Both the position numbers and the translations under genes were made by a program. A stretch of DNA of 33,240 nt, taken from assembly GCA_023384415.1 (NCBI GenBank), contig JAHDWJ010000043.1, positions 1 to 33,240 on the forward strand, read 5' to 3'. Below, piece after piece: positions 6,610 to 13,699 of the stretch. The notes beneath the pieces were generated by a model. It was not told the DNA's origin and did no database searches. It was given only the letters and a program-made list of their open reading frames with translations. Numbering within the stretch: position 1 is the stretch's first letter; each line of letters begins with the position of its first letter. The stretch comes from Anaerolineae bacterium (GTDB lineage Bacteria > Chloroflexota > Anaerolineae > Promineifilales > Promineifilaceae).

Positions 6610-8170
6610 CCCATCCCCCGCCGCCGGGCGTCTCAATACGCAAAATGTCACCAGGGAGCAGGTCCAGGGTAATTTTGCCCGGTAGAGGAGTGATTTGTCC
6701 GTCCCGGATGAGGCTGTTGCGGCCGCGTTCCCCCACCTCTCCCCCTTGCAGCCCATACGGGGACAATGTTCGCCGCTCACTCGTCAGGGCAGCCGTCACC
6801 GGGGCTAAAAATTGGATCGCCCGCACCAGCCCATCTCCCCCTCTAAACTGGCCTGATCCCCCAGAATGGGGACGCAGCCCATAAGCCATTATTCGCAGCG
6901 GCAGTCCATACTCCAGGGCCTCTATCGGCGTGTTTAGGGTATTGCTCATGTGAACATGCACCCCATCCGCCCCATTTCTCTGGGGGCCGGCCCCAGCCCC
7001 CCCGCCCATCGTCTCATAATAAGCGAACGCGGCCGCGCCCACACCGCCACCAAACGTTAAATTATTCATCGTCCCCTGGCTGGCGGCGGGAATCAGCTCC
7101 GGCAGCAGTTGGGCCACTGCCCCATACACCACATCCACCAGCCGCTGCGACGTTTCCACATTGCCAGCAGCTACGGCATGAGGGGGTGGCGGGTCTAGCA
7201 GTGAGCCAGGGGGAATGACGTAGCGAATGGGGGCAAAGGCCCCCTGGTTAAACGGGATATCCACCTGAAGCAGAGCCAGGGCCACACAGCGCACACAATA
7301 AGCCACCGCTGACTCCACAATAGCCGGGACGGCGTTTAGATTGCCCCGGACAGCAGGGGCCGTGCCGCTGAAATCGGCCAGCAGCCCGGTCTCATCTACG
7401 GTCAGGGTGACCTGGATGGGGATGGGGGATTGGGTCTGGCCGTCATTGTCCAGGTAATCAGTGAAGGTAACGCGGCCGCGACCCATCTGGGTTATCGCCT
7501 GGTGGGTCAACCGGGCCGCATATTCAATGAGGGCGTCTGCATGGGCCAACAGCTCAGCCAGCCCATAGCGGGCTACAATCTGTAACAGCCGTTGGCTGCC
7601 GATAAAGTGGGCCGCCTGTTGGGCCGCCAAATCCCCTTCCCGCTCCTGGGGCGTCCGCACATTGCGTAGAATAAGCTGCCATACTGCCTCATTCCGCTGC
7701 CCCGCCTGGATCAATTTGATGGGGGGGATGATGATCCCTTCCTGGTACAACTCGGTGGAGAGGGGCATAGAGCCGGGGGACATCCCCCCCACATCAGCAT
7801 GGTGGGCACGGCTGGCGACGAAAAATTGGGGTGCGGCCGCGTCTCCCACAAAAACCGGCGATACCATCGTCAAATCAGGCAGATGGTTTCCCCCCAGGTA
7901 CGGGTCATTTAGCAGCACCACATCACCGGGGGCAAACGGGGCGCAGGTACGGAGAGCCGTCTGTACTGAGGCCGGCATCGCTCCCAAGTGAACCGGGATA
8001 TGGGCTGCCTGAGCCAACATCCGCCCATCCCCCAAAAAAACAGCACAGCTAAAATCCAGCCGCTCCTTGATGTTAGGGCTGTAGGCTGCCCGCCCCAGGG
8101 TAATCCCCATCTCCTCAGCTACCGAGGCGAGCAGGTGGTTAAAAATAGAGAGGGTGGCGGGTGTGGGCAT
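6596..8170 (-). CDS. hyuB: Hydantoinase B / oxoprolinase-type subunit (HyuB)
   Basis: 524 aa, the normal size of HyuB. Recognisable segments are the start (LSIFNHLLASVAEEMG), LNDPYLGGNHLPDL (about 110-123), the metal-site-like SRAHHADVGG (about 140-150), and the Gly-rich end GGGGWGDEE. HyuB works with HyuA in ATP-dependent hydrolysis of hydantoins or 5-oxoproline, or in related carboxylases. No hyuA gene is in the window, so the substrate is unknown. The open frame extends to 8431, but that part overlaps the divergent glycosyltransferase gene. I place the start at ATG 8170, where the family similarity begins and a TATAAT lies 7 nt upstream. There is no ribosome-binding site, which fits a leaderless mRNA. 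Confidence 0.88.
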   Translation of the reverse strand: MPTPATLSIFNHLLASVAEEMGITLGRAAYSPNIKERLDFSCAVFLGDGRMLAQAAHIPVHLGAMPASVQTALRTCAPFAPGDVVLLNDPYLGGNHLPDLTMVSPVFVGDAAAPQFFVASRAHHADVGGMSPGSMPLSTELYQEGIIIPPIKLIQAGQRNEAVWQLILRNVRTPQEREGDLAAQQAAHFIGSQRLLQIVARYGLAELLAHADALIEYAARLTHQAITQMGRGRVTFTDYLDNDGQTQSPIPIQVTLTVDETGLLADFSGTAPAVRGNLNAVPAIVESAVAYCVRCVALALLQVDIPFNQGAFAPIRYVIPPGSLLDPPPPHAVAAGNVETSQRLVDVVYGAVAQLLPELIPAASQGTMNNLTFGGGVGAAAFAYYETMGGGAGAGPQRNGADGVHVHMSNTLNTPIEALEYGLPLRIMAYGLRPHSGGSGQFRGGDGLVRAIQFLAPVTAALTSERRTLSPYGLQGGEVGERGRNSLIRDGQITPLPGKITLDLLPGDILRIETPGGGGWGDEE

Positions 8171-8177
8171 GGGTGGG

Positions 8178-8186
8178 ATTATAACA
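8178..8186 (-). promoter_or_regulatory. Extended -10 promoter for leaderless hyuB
   Basis: On the - strand TGTTATAAT is an extended -10 box with a perfect TATAAT at 8183-8178. Seven nt separate it from the ATG at 8170, so transcription should start at or next to the start codon. The -35 region falls in the palindrome at 8190-8222 and is not consensus. Confidence 0.65.
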
Positions 8187-8189
8187 GAT

Positions 8190-8222
8190 AGAATTAACAA
8201 ATCTTCAAGATTTGTTAATTCT
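8190..8222. repeat. 33-bp perfect inverted repeat between divergent promoters
   Basis: Sixteen-bp arms (8190-8205 and 8207-8222) flank a single C and are perfectly complementary; the arm reads AGAATTAACAAATCTT. It covers the -35 region of hyuB and lies 22 bp before the glycosyltransferase -35 box. It could be an operator for both promoters, or a member of the AT-rich palindrome family also seen at 5630 and 9258. Confidence 0.7.
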
Positions 8223-8243
8223 AAGAACCATTCTAACCCCCAG

Positions 8244-8271
8244 TTGTCAACCCCCCAGCCTGGGTTAAAAT
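8244..8271 (+). promoter_or_regulatory. Promoter for a leaderless glycosyltransferase mRNA
   Basis: -35 TTGTCA (8244-8249), a 16-bp spacer and -10 TAAAAT (8266-8271) are followed by 7 nt and then the GTG start at 8279. No Shine-Dalgarno sequence is present. The -10 to start distance equals that of the divergent hyuB promoter. Confidence 0.7.
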
Positions 8272-8278
8272 CGCCCTT

Positions 8279-9256
8279 GTGAAATTGATTATCCAAATTC
8301 CCTGTTTGAATGAAGCGGATTCTTTGCCGGGTGTCCTGGCTGATTTGCCCCGTGAACTGCCGGGCATTGATGAGATCGAAATCCTGGTGATAGATGATGG
8401 CAGCACAGATGGGACCGCGGCTGCGGCCCAATTAGCCGGGGCACACCACATTGTCCGCCATAAGCAGTGGCAAGGGTTGGCGCGGGCTTTCCAATCCGGG
8501 CTGGATACTGCTTTACACCTGGGAGCTGATGTTATCATCAATACTGATGCTGACAACCAATACCCCGGTCGCTATATCGCTGATCTGGTGCGGCCGCTTA
8601 TCGCTGGGGAAGCAGATATTGTGATCGGCGACCGGCAGGTTCACCGCATCCCCCACTTCTCCCCGGTGAAAAAACTGTTTCAGAAGGTGGGTAGTTGGGT
8701 CATCCGCAACATCAGCGGCACTGATGTGCCAGACGCGGTGAGCGGTTTCCGGGCCTACTCACGGGAGGCGGCTTTGCGACTGACCATTCTTTCCCCCTTC
8801 AGCTATACCCTGGAAAGCATTATCCAGGCGGGCAAATTGGGGTTAAAAATCGTCTCTGTGCCCATTGAAACGAACGAGACGGAGCGGCCGTCCCGGTTAC
8901 AGCGCAATATGTGGCATTTTATGAAATCCCAGGCCAGCACGATTTTGCGGGTATACGCCTTTTATGAACCGCTGCGAACCTTTGGTTACATCTCCTTACC
9001 TTTTCTGTTGGTAGGGAGCGGTACCTGGTTACGATTTCTCTACTTCGTTATCACGGCGCAATCGGGCATTGCCCGATATGCTCAATCGTTGATTATTGGT
9101 TCGGGGCTGTTTATTGCCGGGGTGCTGATTTTGCTTTTTGGTATCCAGGCGGATATTGCCAGCAAACATCGTCGGCTGACGCAAGAGGTGTTGTATCGGC
9201 TAAAAAAATCGGAATTGGCTGAGAAGCTCCCCACAGACCTACGGCGTAACTTATAG
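8279..9256 (+). CDS. Family 2 glycosyltransferase with C-terminal membrane anchor
   Basis: 325 aa. The GT2 domain (1-220) shows IPCLNE near the start, DDGSTDGT (D39, D40) for the nucleotide sugar and NTDADNQY (D90, D92) as the DxD metal site. It resembles dolichol-phosphate-mannose-synthase-like and undecaprenyl-phosphate sugar transferases. Two hydrophobic segments (about 236-258 and 268-295) anchor it in the membrane, so it probably loads a sugar on a lipid carrier or a cell-surface glycan. The start is GTG at 8279, chosen because the family motif begins at once (MKLIIQIPCLNE) and a promoter -10 box lies 7 nt upstream. It is a single-gene unit that ends in a palindrome and a hairpin. The acceptor is unknown. 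Confidence 0.88.
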   Translation: MKLIIQIPCLNEADSLPGVLADLPRELPGIDEIEILVIDDGSTDGTAAAAQLAGAHHIVRHKQWQGLARAFQSGLDTALHLGADVIINTDADNQYPGRYIADLVRPLIAGEADIVIGDRQVHRIPHFSPVKKLFQKVGSWVIRNISGTDVPDAVSGFRAYSREAALRLTILSPFSYTLESIIQAGKLGLKIVSVPIETNETERPSRLQRNMWHFMKSQASTILRVYAFYEPLRTFGYISLPFLLVGSGTWLRFLYFVITAQSGIARYAQSLIIGSGLFIAGVLILLFGIQADIASKHRRLTQEVLYRLKKSELAEKLPTDLRRNL

Positions 9257-9257
9257 G

Positions 9258-9274
9258 ACAATTTTGTAAATTGT
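9258..9274. repeat. Palindromic intergenic repeat, copy 2
   Basis: ACAATTTTGTAAATTGT, identical in its 17-bp core to the copy at 5631-5647. It starts one base after the glycosyltransferase stop codon. Both copies lie at a gene 3' end. Confidence 0.6.
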
Positions 9275-9307
9275 GTGGGCGATGTAACATCTCAATAAAA
9301 CGTGTAC

Positions 9308-9359
9308 CCTTCGGAAGGTTTGCCACCAAAGCTTGCCCATTACAAAAACTTTCCGAAGG
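9308..9359. terminator. Hairpin between convergent genes
   Basis: CCTTCGGAAGGTTT (9308-9321) pairs with AAACTTTCCGAAGG (9346-9359), 14 bp with one G-U pair, across a 24-nt loop. It lies between the ends of the glycosyltransferase (+) and the cyclase protein (-) and may stop both. No long U-tract follows. Confidence 0.45.
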
Positions 9360-9406
9360 ATCATCCCAACTTGTTGAGAAGGTACTGGGCGATTTATAAA
9401 ATTACC

Positions 9407-12400
9407 CTACGTCTCTATTGGCGGCGCAATGTTAAGGCGGGTGAAAATTGCCTGGGCCTGGACCAGGTGGGTGACACGGGCCGGGTCGGTGGGGGGCAGG
9501 TGGCGGCCGATCAGGTGATGCAGCCATGCCTCTTCGTAAGGTTGAGGCAGGAGCGCGGCCGCAGCCAACCCTTTCTGCCACAGTTTCATTGCCTTACCGG
9601 ACCTTCCCCGCAGCTGTTCATACCACCCCTGACACAGCCAGGCGGCCGCTTTGCCAATGCCAAACCGGTGTAATACCTTGATTACCTGGCTGGCCTGCTT
9701 CTGGAGATGAGGGATAGGGGCCGCGGCCGCTTCCCAGGCCGAAAGATAGATCATCCCCAACTGCAAAAAGGCGATCACCGTAAAAGCTGTTGGTGTCACT
9801 CCCTTCATTAGCCCCAGCGACTGATCGGCTGCCCTGACTGCCTCGGCCACACGCCCCAGGCGGAGTAAAGCCAACCCCTTTACCGCCAGATCATTTACTT
9901 CCTGGACACTGCCGACTTCAACCTTAGCCAGAGCGTCTTCAGCCTGGACCAACGCTTCTTGATAATCTCCCATGAGAAGCAAGCTGCTGGCCTGGCCGCC
10001 AATCCCCCAGCCTTCATGCTGCACATTGTCATATTTGCGGGCCAGAACGTATAAGTCGGTAAAGGTCTGGTAAGCGGCCGGGAAGTTGCCCTCGAGCTGG
10101 TACAAAATCCCTAACACATTTATGGCATCCCCCAGCCCTCGCGGGTCGTTGATGCGTTCATAATGAGCAATCGCCTGCCCGGTGGTTTCATGGGAACGGG
10201 CCCATTCTCCTACCGTTGCATGGTAAGTGCCCATCCGTAACCAAACAAACCCCCATAATGAAGCGTTATCAACGGTCGCGGCCGCGGCCATAGCCATTGG
10301 TTCGTATACCGGGGCCAGGTTGAGCTGAGGCAGCGCCCCGGCCAACAGGCACATCGTCGCATACCCCTCAGCCAGTTCACGGGGGGCATTGGCTCGTTCG
10401 GCCAGGTTGAGCGAAGCCAGAATCGCATGTAAGAAGCCAGCCAGGTTATGGTTGAGGTAATAAATGAGGATCAGTTCCTGGTAAGAGCGGGCGGCCAGGG
10501 CGACCGCCTCTTTATCTTTGGCCTGGCCTAAAAAGGTTTGCGGCCGCAGCCGGTGCAAAATTTGCCGTCCAATCTGTTTGACCATGCGGCCGCCAATCTG
10601 GGTCATTGTTTGCGGCGGCGGGAATTGCAGCAGAGATAAGGATTGTTCATAATGGGTTTGGGCCTGGTGCATCAACCCCAGCCGCATATGGGCTTCTCCC
10701 AACTGATGGTGCCAACGGGCCAGGCGTATCGTCCCTGCCCGAATTTGCAGCTTATCCTGCAACCCCATCGCTTCCTGGAGAAACCGGATCGCTTCCTGAT
10801 TGGCATTATTACGTAACGCCTGCGCGGCCGCTTTTTCCAGATAATCCACCGCTTTCTCCAACTTATTCGCATTGCGCCAATGGTAGGCTAACAGCGGATA
10901 CGAGCCACTCAAATCATCAGCAAAATTCAATTCGTACCACTCGGCCACCGCCTGGTGTAAAGATTGCCGTTGGGCATATAGGAGCATCCCATAAGCCACT
11001 TCCTGGGTGATAATATGGCGGAACACATAGGCCAGATCCGGCTCCGCCGTGACCAAAGCGGTAATGGCCGCTTTCTCCAAATCCCCCAGATAATGGGGCA
11101 GAGTATCCCGGTCAGCTACCTGGGGATACACGTGGTATAGGGCATTGAGTAGGAAGGTGCGGCCAATGACGCTGGCAACTTTAAGGGTCAACTGCTGCTG
11201 TGGGGGCAGCCGGTCAATACGGCTGGTGATCACCCCCTGAATGGTATCAGGGAAATCCATGGCCCGCAGCGCCCCTGCCTGGGGTGTCACCCGACATTCG
11301 CCATCCACCACTTCAATCAACCCGGCGTCGCGCAGGGCATAGGCCAGCTCTTCACTAAAAAATGGGTGGCCGGCCGCCTTCTCGTGAATCAAATTGGCTA
11401 CTCGTGGGGGCAGCCGGTTGACACCCAACCGTTGGCAGACCAGAGCTTCTGTATCAGCGGGGGCGAGGAATTCCAGGCGTAAATGATGGGTGTGAGGGGA
11501 TTCCAGCAGGGCGGTATACTCCTGGGAGAGGGCCTCATCTGGCGGCCGCGTCAACAAAACTAGCATGACGGGGTGGGCATCCCGGTACACCAGCCGGGTC
11601 AACGCCCAGGAGGCGGAATCGAGCCAATGGACATCATCCAGAACGATAAGTAGGGGACGCGGCCGCGCTTTGGCCTGGAGCAGCCCCACTAGCAGCTCAT
11701 GGGTATTATTGGCCCGCACCTCACCACTCATCTGGGCCGTCAAATCATTTTCGGTAATATCCAGGGGCAGGATAATGTTTAGCAGCGGGGTTAGGGGGAT
11801 CATCTGTGGGGCCAGGGCGGCGACTTGTTCCAAAGCGGTGTGGCGCCATTCCCCTACCGGCACGGCGCGGGGATCGTCCCCAGGGGCAGAGAGGCCAAAA
11901 AATTGGCGAAACAGCGGCCGCCAGGCATGGTAAGCGGTTCTATTTTCGATAGCATCCCCGGCTCCTACCAGGCAGGTTACGCCTTGCGGCCGCGCCGCCT
12001 CCAGCAAATCAAGCATCAGGCGGGATTTACCGATGCCAGCTTCCCCTTCAATAATGACACACCGGTTATCCCCTTCACGCAGCACTATTTCCAACTGATC
12101 TAATAGAAGCTGCCGTTGACTGTCCCGCCCGACCATCGGCACTCGGGAACGCCCTTTCAGGGTGTCTAGTTCCGTAAGCTGCCGCCGCCCGCGTAGGGTA
12201 TACAGCATCATGGGCCGCAGCACCCCTTTTAATTCCACTTCCCCCAATTCGGCGTACTCAAACAGATGTTCCGTCCCTTTTTTGATGTGGGGGGTCACTA
12301 GAATTTGCCCTGGGGCGGCCCGGCTCATCAAGCGGGCCGCTATGTTGACATAATTGCCCATGACCCCATACGTTTGCCGGGTGGGGGCCCCATAGCCGCC

Positions 12401-13543
12401 CGTATACACCTGCCCCTGCCCAATCCCGGTCTGCAAGGTGCTGATATGGCTAAGTTCAGTGGGGGGGGTGCTGAGTTCAATCGCGGCCGCGACCGCCCGC
12501 ACCGGATCATCTTCATGGGCCTGCAAAACGCCAAAGACAGCATAAAAATAGCTCCCTTTGTCATCAATGCTCAATTGCAGGAGAAACCCCCCATATTGGG
12601 CCAGCACCATCTGTACCCAGGAGATATATTGGTTTAGCTTTTCCCCGGCGGCATCATCACCGTCATAATCCAACCCACCAAATTTGAGGAATAGGGCAAC
12701 CGCCTGGCGCAGTTCGGCCAGGAATGCGATCCCGCCGCTTTGGAGCCGCTGGTACACCAGGGGCAGCAGCCATTGGCGGGTCAGTTCCAGGGGCAAAGGA
12801 GGTAGATCGGTCCAGGGGGAAGGGGGGACGGGGCGGGCCAGGCCGGTTAGAATGGCGAAGGATGACCCATCTTCGCCGGTGCGCCGCTCTGAGATGATCG
12901 CCTGGGTACCTAACGCGGCCGCAACTTCTGGCGCGATCACAATTTCCCCCCGCTGGGCCAGATGTTCCGCGGCCGCGATCCGGTCTAAGGTCGCTCCGGC
13001 TAACAGCTCTAACCGCTGCTCATCTGGGCGACCCACTAGAAAACGGCGTACCGGCCCGGCAGCCAATGATACTTTGACGGCAAAAACGACTTCTGTACCC
13101 AGGGGGGTGGGGACGGGGCCAATTTGCTGGATGGCGGCTTGCATGGCCAACGCGGCTGCGGCCGCCCGCAGCGCCGCTCCGGCAAAAACAGGGCTGAGGC
13201 GTGAGAGCTGAGGCGTGAGTAGCTGTCCACTGGCAACCTCGCCACGCGCAAACTGGCCGTTTTCATCAAACCAACAGGTAATGGCATCGCCGCTGAAATT
13301 AATCACACTGCCGCCATACCGGTCTACCTCAGCGATGAGCAGGCTACAGACCCGGTCAAGGTGATTGGTCATCTCCTCGGCGCCCCGCTGTGGGCCGAGG
13401 GCCTGGGCCAGAGCGGCCGTCAGCGGCGTGAACCCGGACACATCAGCAAAAAGCACCGTACCGGTCGTCCGGTCAGGCAGCGTCTGATTATGGGCCAACG
13501 CATAACGGCGGTCAGCGGGAAGAAACGGGGCGAGATTTTCCAT
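9407..13543 (-). CDS. Soluble-adenylyl-cyclase-like tandem cyclase, NTPase and TPR protein
   Basis: 1378 aa. Domains in order: cyclase C1 (about 25-240) with both metal aspartates (LFADVSGF, D34; FSGDAI, D86); cyclase C2 (about 268-455) with LSIDDKG and NYVNIAARL (N400, R404); a signalling NTPase with Walker A GEAGIGKS (500-507) and Walker B LIVLDDVHW (D635, D636); then about 600 residues of TPR-like helices. This order matches mammalian soluble adenylyl cyclase. C1 supplies the metal ligands and C2 the Asn/Arg pair, so one active site per chain is likely and the protein could make cAMP. The C2 lysine/aspartate base-selecting residues were not verified. The ATG at 13543 lies 9 nt after an extended -10 box without a ribosome-binding site. 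It carries 15 GCGGCCGC copies, the most of any gene here. Confidence 0.88.
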   Translation of the reverse strand: MENLAPFLPADRRYALAHNQTLPDRTTGTVLFADVSGFTPLTAALAQALGPQRGAEEMTNHLDRVCSLLIAEVDRYGGSVINFSGDAITCWFDENGQFARGEVASGQLLTPQLSRLSPVFAGAALRAAAAALAMQAAIQQIGPVPTPLGTEVVFAVKVSLAAGPVRRFLVGRPDEQRLELLAGATLDRIAAAEHLAQRGEIVIAPEVAAALGTQAIISERRTGEDGSSFAILTGLARPVPPSPWTDLPPLPLELTRQWLLPLVYQRLQSGGIAFLAELRQAVALFLKFGGLDYDGDDAAGEKLNQYISWVQMVLAQYGGFLLQLSIDDKGSYFYAVFGVLQAHEDDPVRAVAAAIELSTPPTELSHISTLQTGIGQGQVYTGGYGAPTRQTYGVMGNYVNIAARLMSRAAPGQILVTPHIKKGTEHLFEYAELGEVELKGVLRPMMLYTLRGRRQLTELDTLKGRSRVPMVGRDSQRQLLLDQLEIVLREGDNRCVIIEGEAGIGKSRLMLDLLEAARPQGVTCLVGAGDAIENRTAYHAWRPLFRQFFGLSAPGDDPRAVPVGEWRHTALEQVAALAPQMIPLTPLLNIILPLDITENDLTAQMSGEVRANNTHELLVGLLQAKARPRPLLIVLDDVHWLDSASWALTRLVYRDAHPVMLVLLTRPPDEALSQEYTALLESPHTHHLRLEFLAPADTEALVCQRLGVNRLPPRVANLIHEKAAGHPFFSEELAYALRDAGLIEVVDGECRVTPQAGALRAMDFPDTIQGVITSRIDRLPPQQQLTLKVASVIGRTFLLNALYHVYPQVADRDTLPHYLGDLEKAAITALVTAEPDLAYVFRHIITQEVAYGMLLYAQRQSLHQAVAEWYELNFADDLSGSYPLLAYHWRNANKLEKAVDYLEKAAAQALRNNANQEAIRFLQEAMGLQDKLQIRAGTIRLARWHHQLGEAHMRLGLMHQAQTHYEQSLSLLQFPPPQTMTQIGGRMVKQIGRQILHRLRPQTFLGQAKDKEAVALAARSYQELILIYYLNHNLAGFLHAILASLNLAERANAPRELAEGYATMCLLAGALPQLNLAPVYEPMAMAAAATVDNASLWGFVWLRMGTYHATVGEWARSHETTGQAIAHYERINDPRGLGDAINVLGILYQLEGNFPAAYQTFTDLYVLARKYDNVQHEGWGIGGQASSLLLMGDYQEALVQAEDALAKVEVGSVQEVNDLAVKGLALLRLGRVAEAVRAADQSLGLMKGVTPTAFTVIAFLQLGMIYLSAWEAAAAPIPHLQKQASQVIKVLHRFGIGKAAAWLCQGWYEQLRGRSGKAMKLWQKGLAAAALLPQPYEEAWLHHLIGRHLPPTDPARVTHLVQAQAIFTRLNIAPPIET

Positions 13544-13552
13544 ACCAGAGAT

Positions 13553-13561
13553 ATTATAACA
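13553..13561 (-). promoter_or_regulatory. Extended -10 promoter of the cyclase gene
   Basis: TGTTATAAT on the - strand (TATAAT at 13558-13553), the same extended -10 as for hyuB. Nine nt separate it from the ATG at 13543, giving at most a leader of two or three bases. No clear -35 box is seen. Confidence 0.55.
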
Positions 13562-13606
13562 AATTTACAATAATTTAGGACATGGGATAACCGTGAAACT
13601 TACAGC

Positions 13607-13661
13607 GTGATGGGTGAAGTGTGAGAACCTCTTGATCACGTTTCACCCATCACCCTTTACA
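13607..13661. repeat. Inverted heptamer-like tracts between divergent genes
   Basis: GTGATGGGTGAA (13607-13618) is exactly complementary to 13642-13653. Both arms fall into 7-mers (GTGATGG, GTGAAGT, GTGAGAA; TTTCACC, CATCACC, CTTTACA). A competing pairing, GTGAAAC (13593-13599) with GTTTCAC (13640-13646), is possible. It lies upstream of both divergent promoters and is probably repeat-derived rather than a terminator. Confidence 0.45.
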
Positions 13662-13664
13662 CAG

Positions 13665-13693
13665 TGGCAAACCGGCCTAATTCTGGCTACAAT
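13665..13693 (+). promoter_or_regulatory. Promoter for a leaderless rarA mRNA
   Basis: -10 TACAAT (13688-13693) stands 6 nt before the ATG at 13700, exactly as in the yprB-like gene. A weak -35 TGGCAA (13665-13670) is 17 bp upstream. No Shine-Dalgarno sequence precedes the ATG. Confidence 0.55.
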
Positions 13694-13699
13694 GCCCGT

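Noticed and set aside
8171..8431. N-terminal extension of hyuB to 8431
   Set aside because: It overlaps the divergent glycosyltransferase start and promoter, has no HyuB similarity and would run through the 33-bp palindrome. The ATG at 8170 has a promoter at the right distance.
12684..13211. 175-codon open frame opposite the cyclase gene
   Set aside because: Its composition (Arg/Ser/Ala-rich) is that of a shadow frame, and the - strand gene has intact catalytic motifs.
13664..13699. Earlier start for rarA at 13664
   Set aside because: It would place the first 12 codons across the promoter -10 box, and RarA proteins usually begin with the MELF-like segment at 13700.
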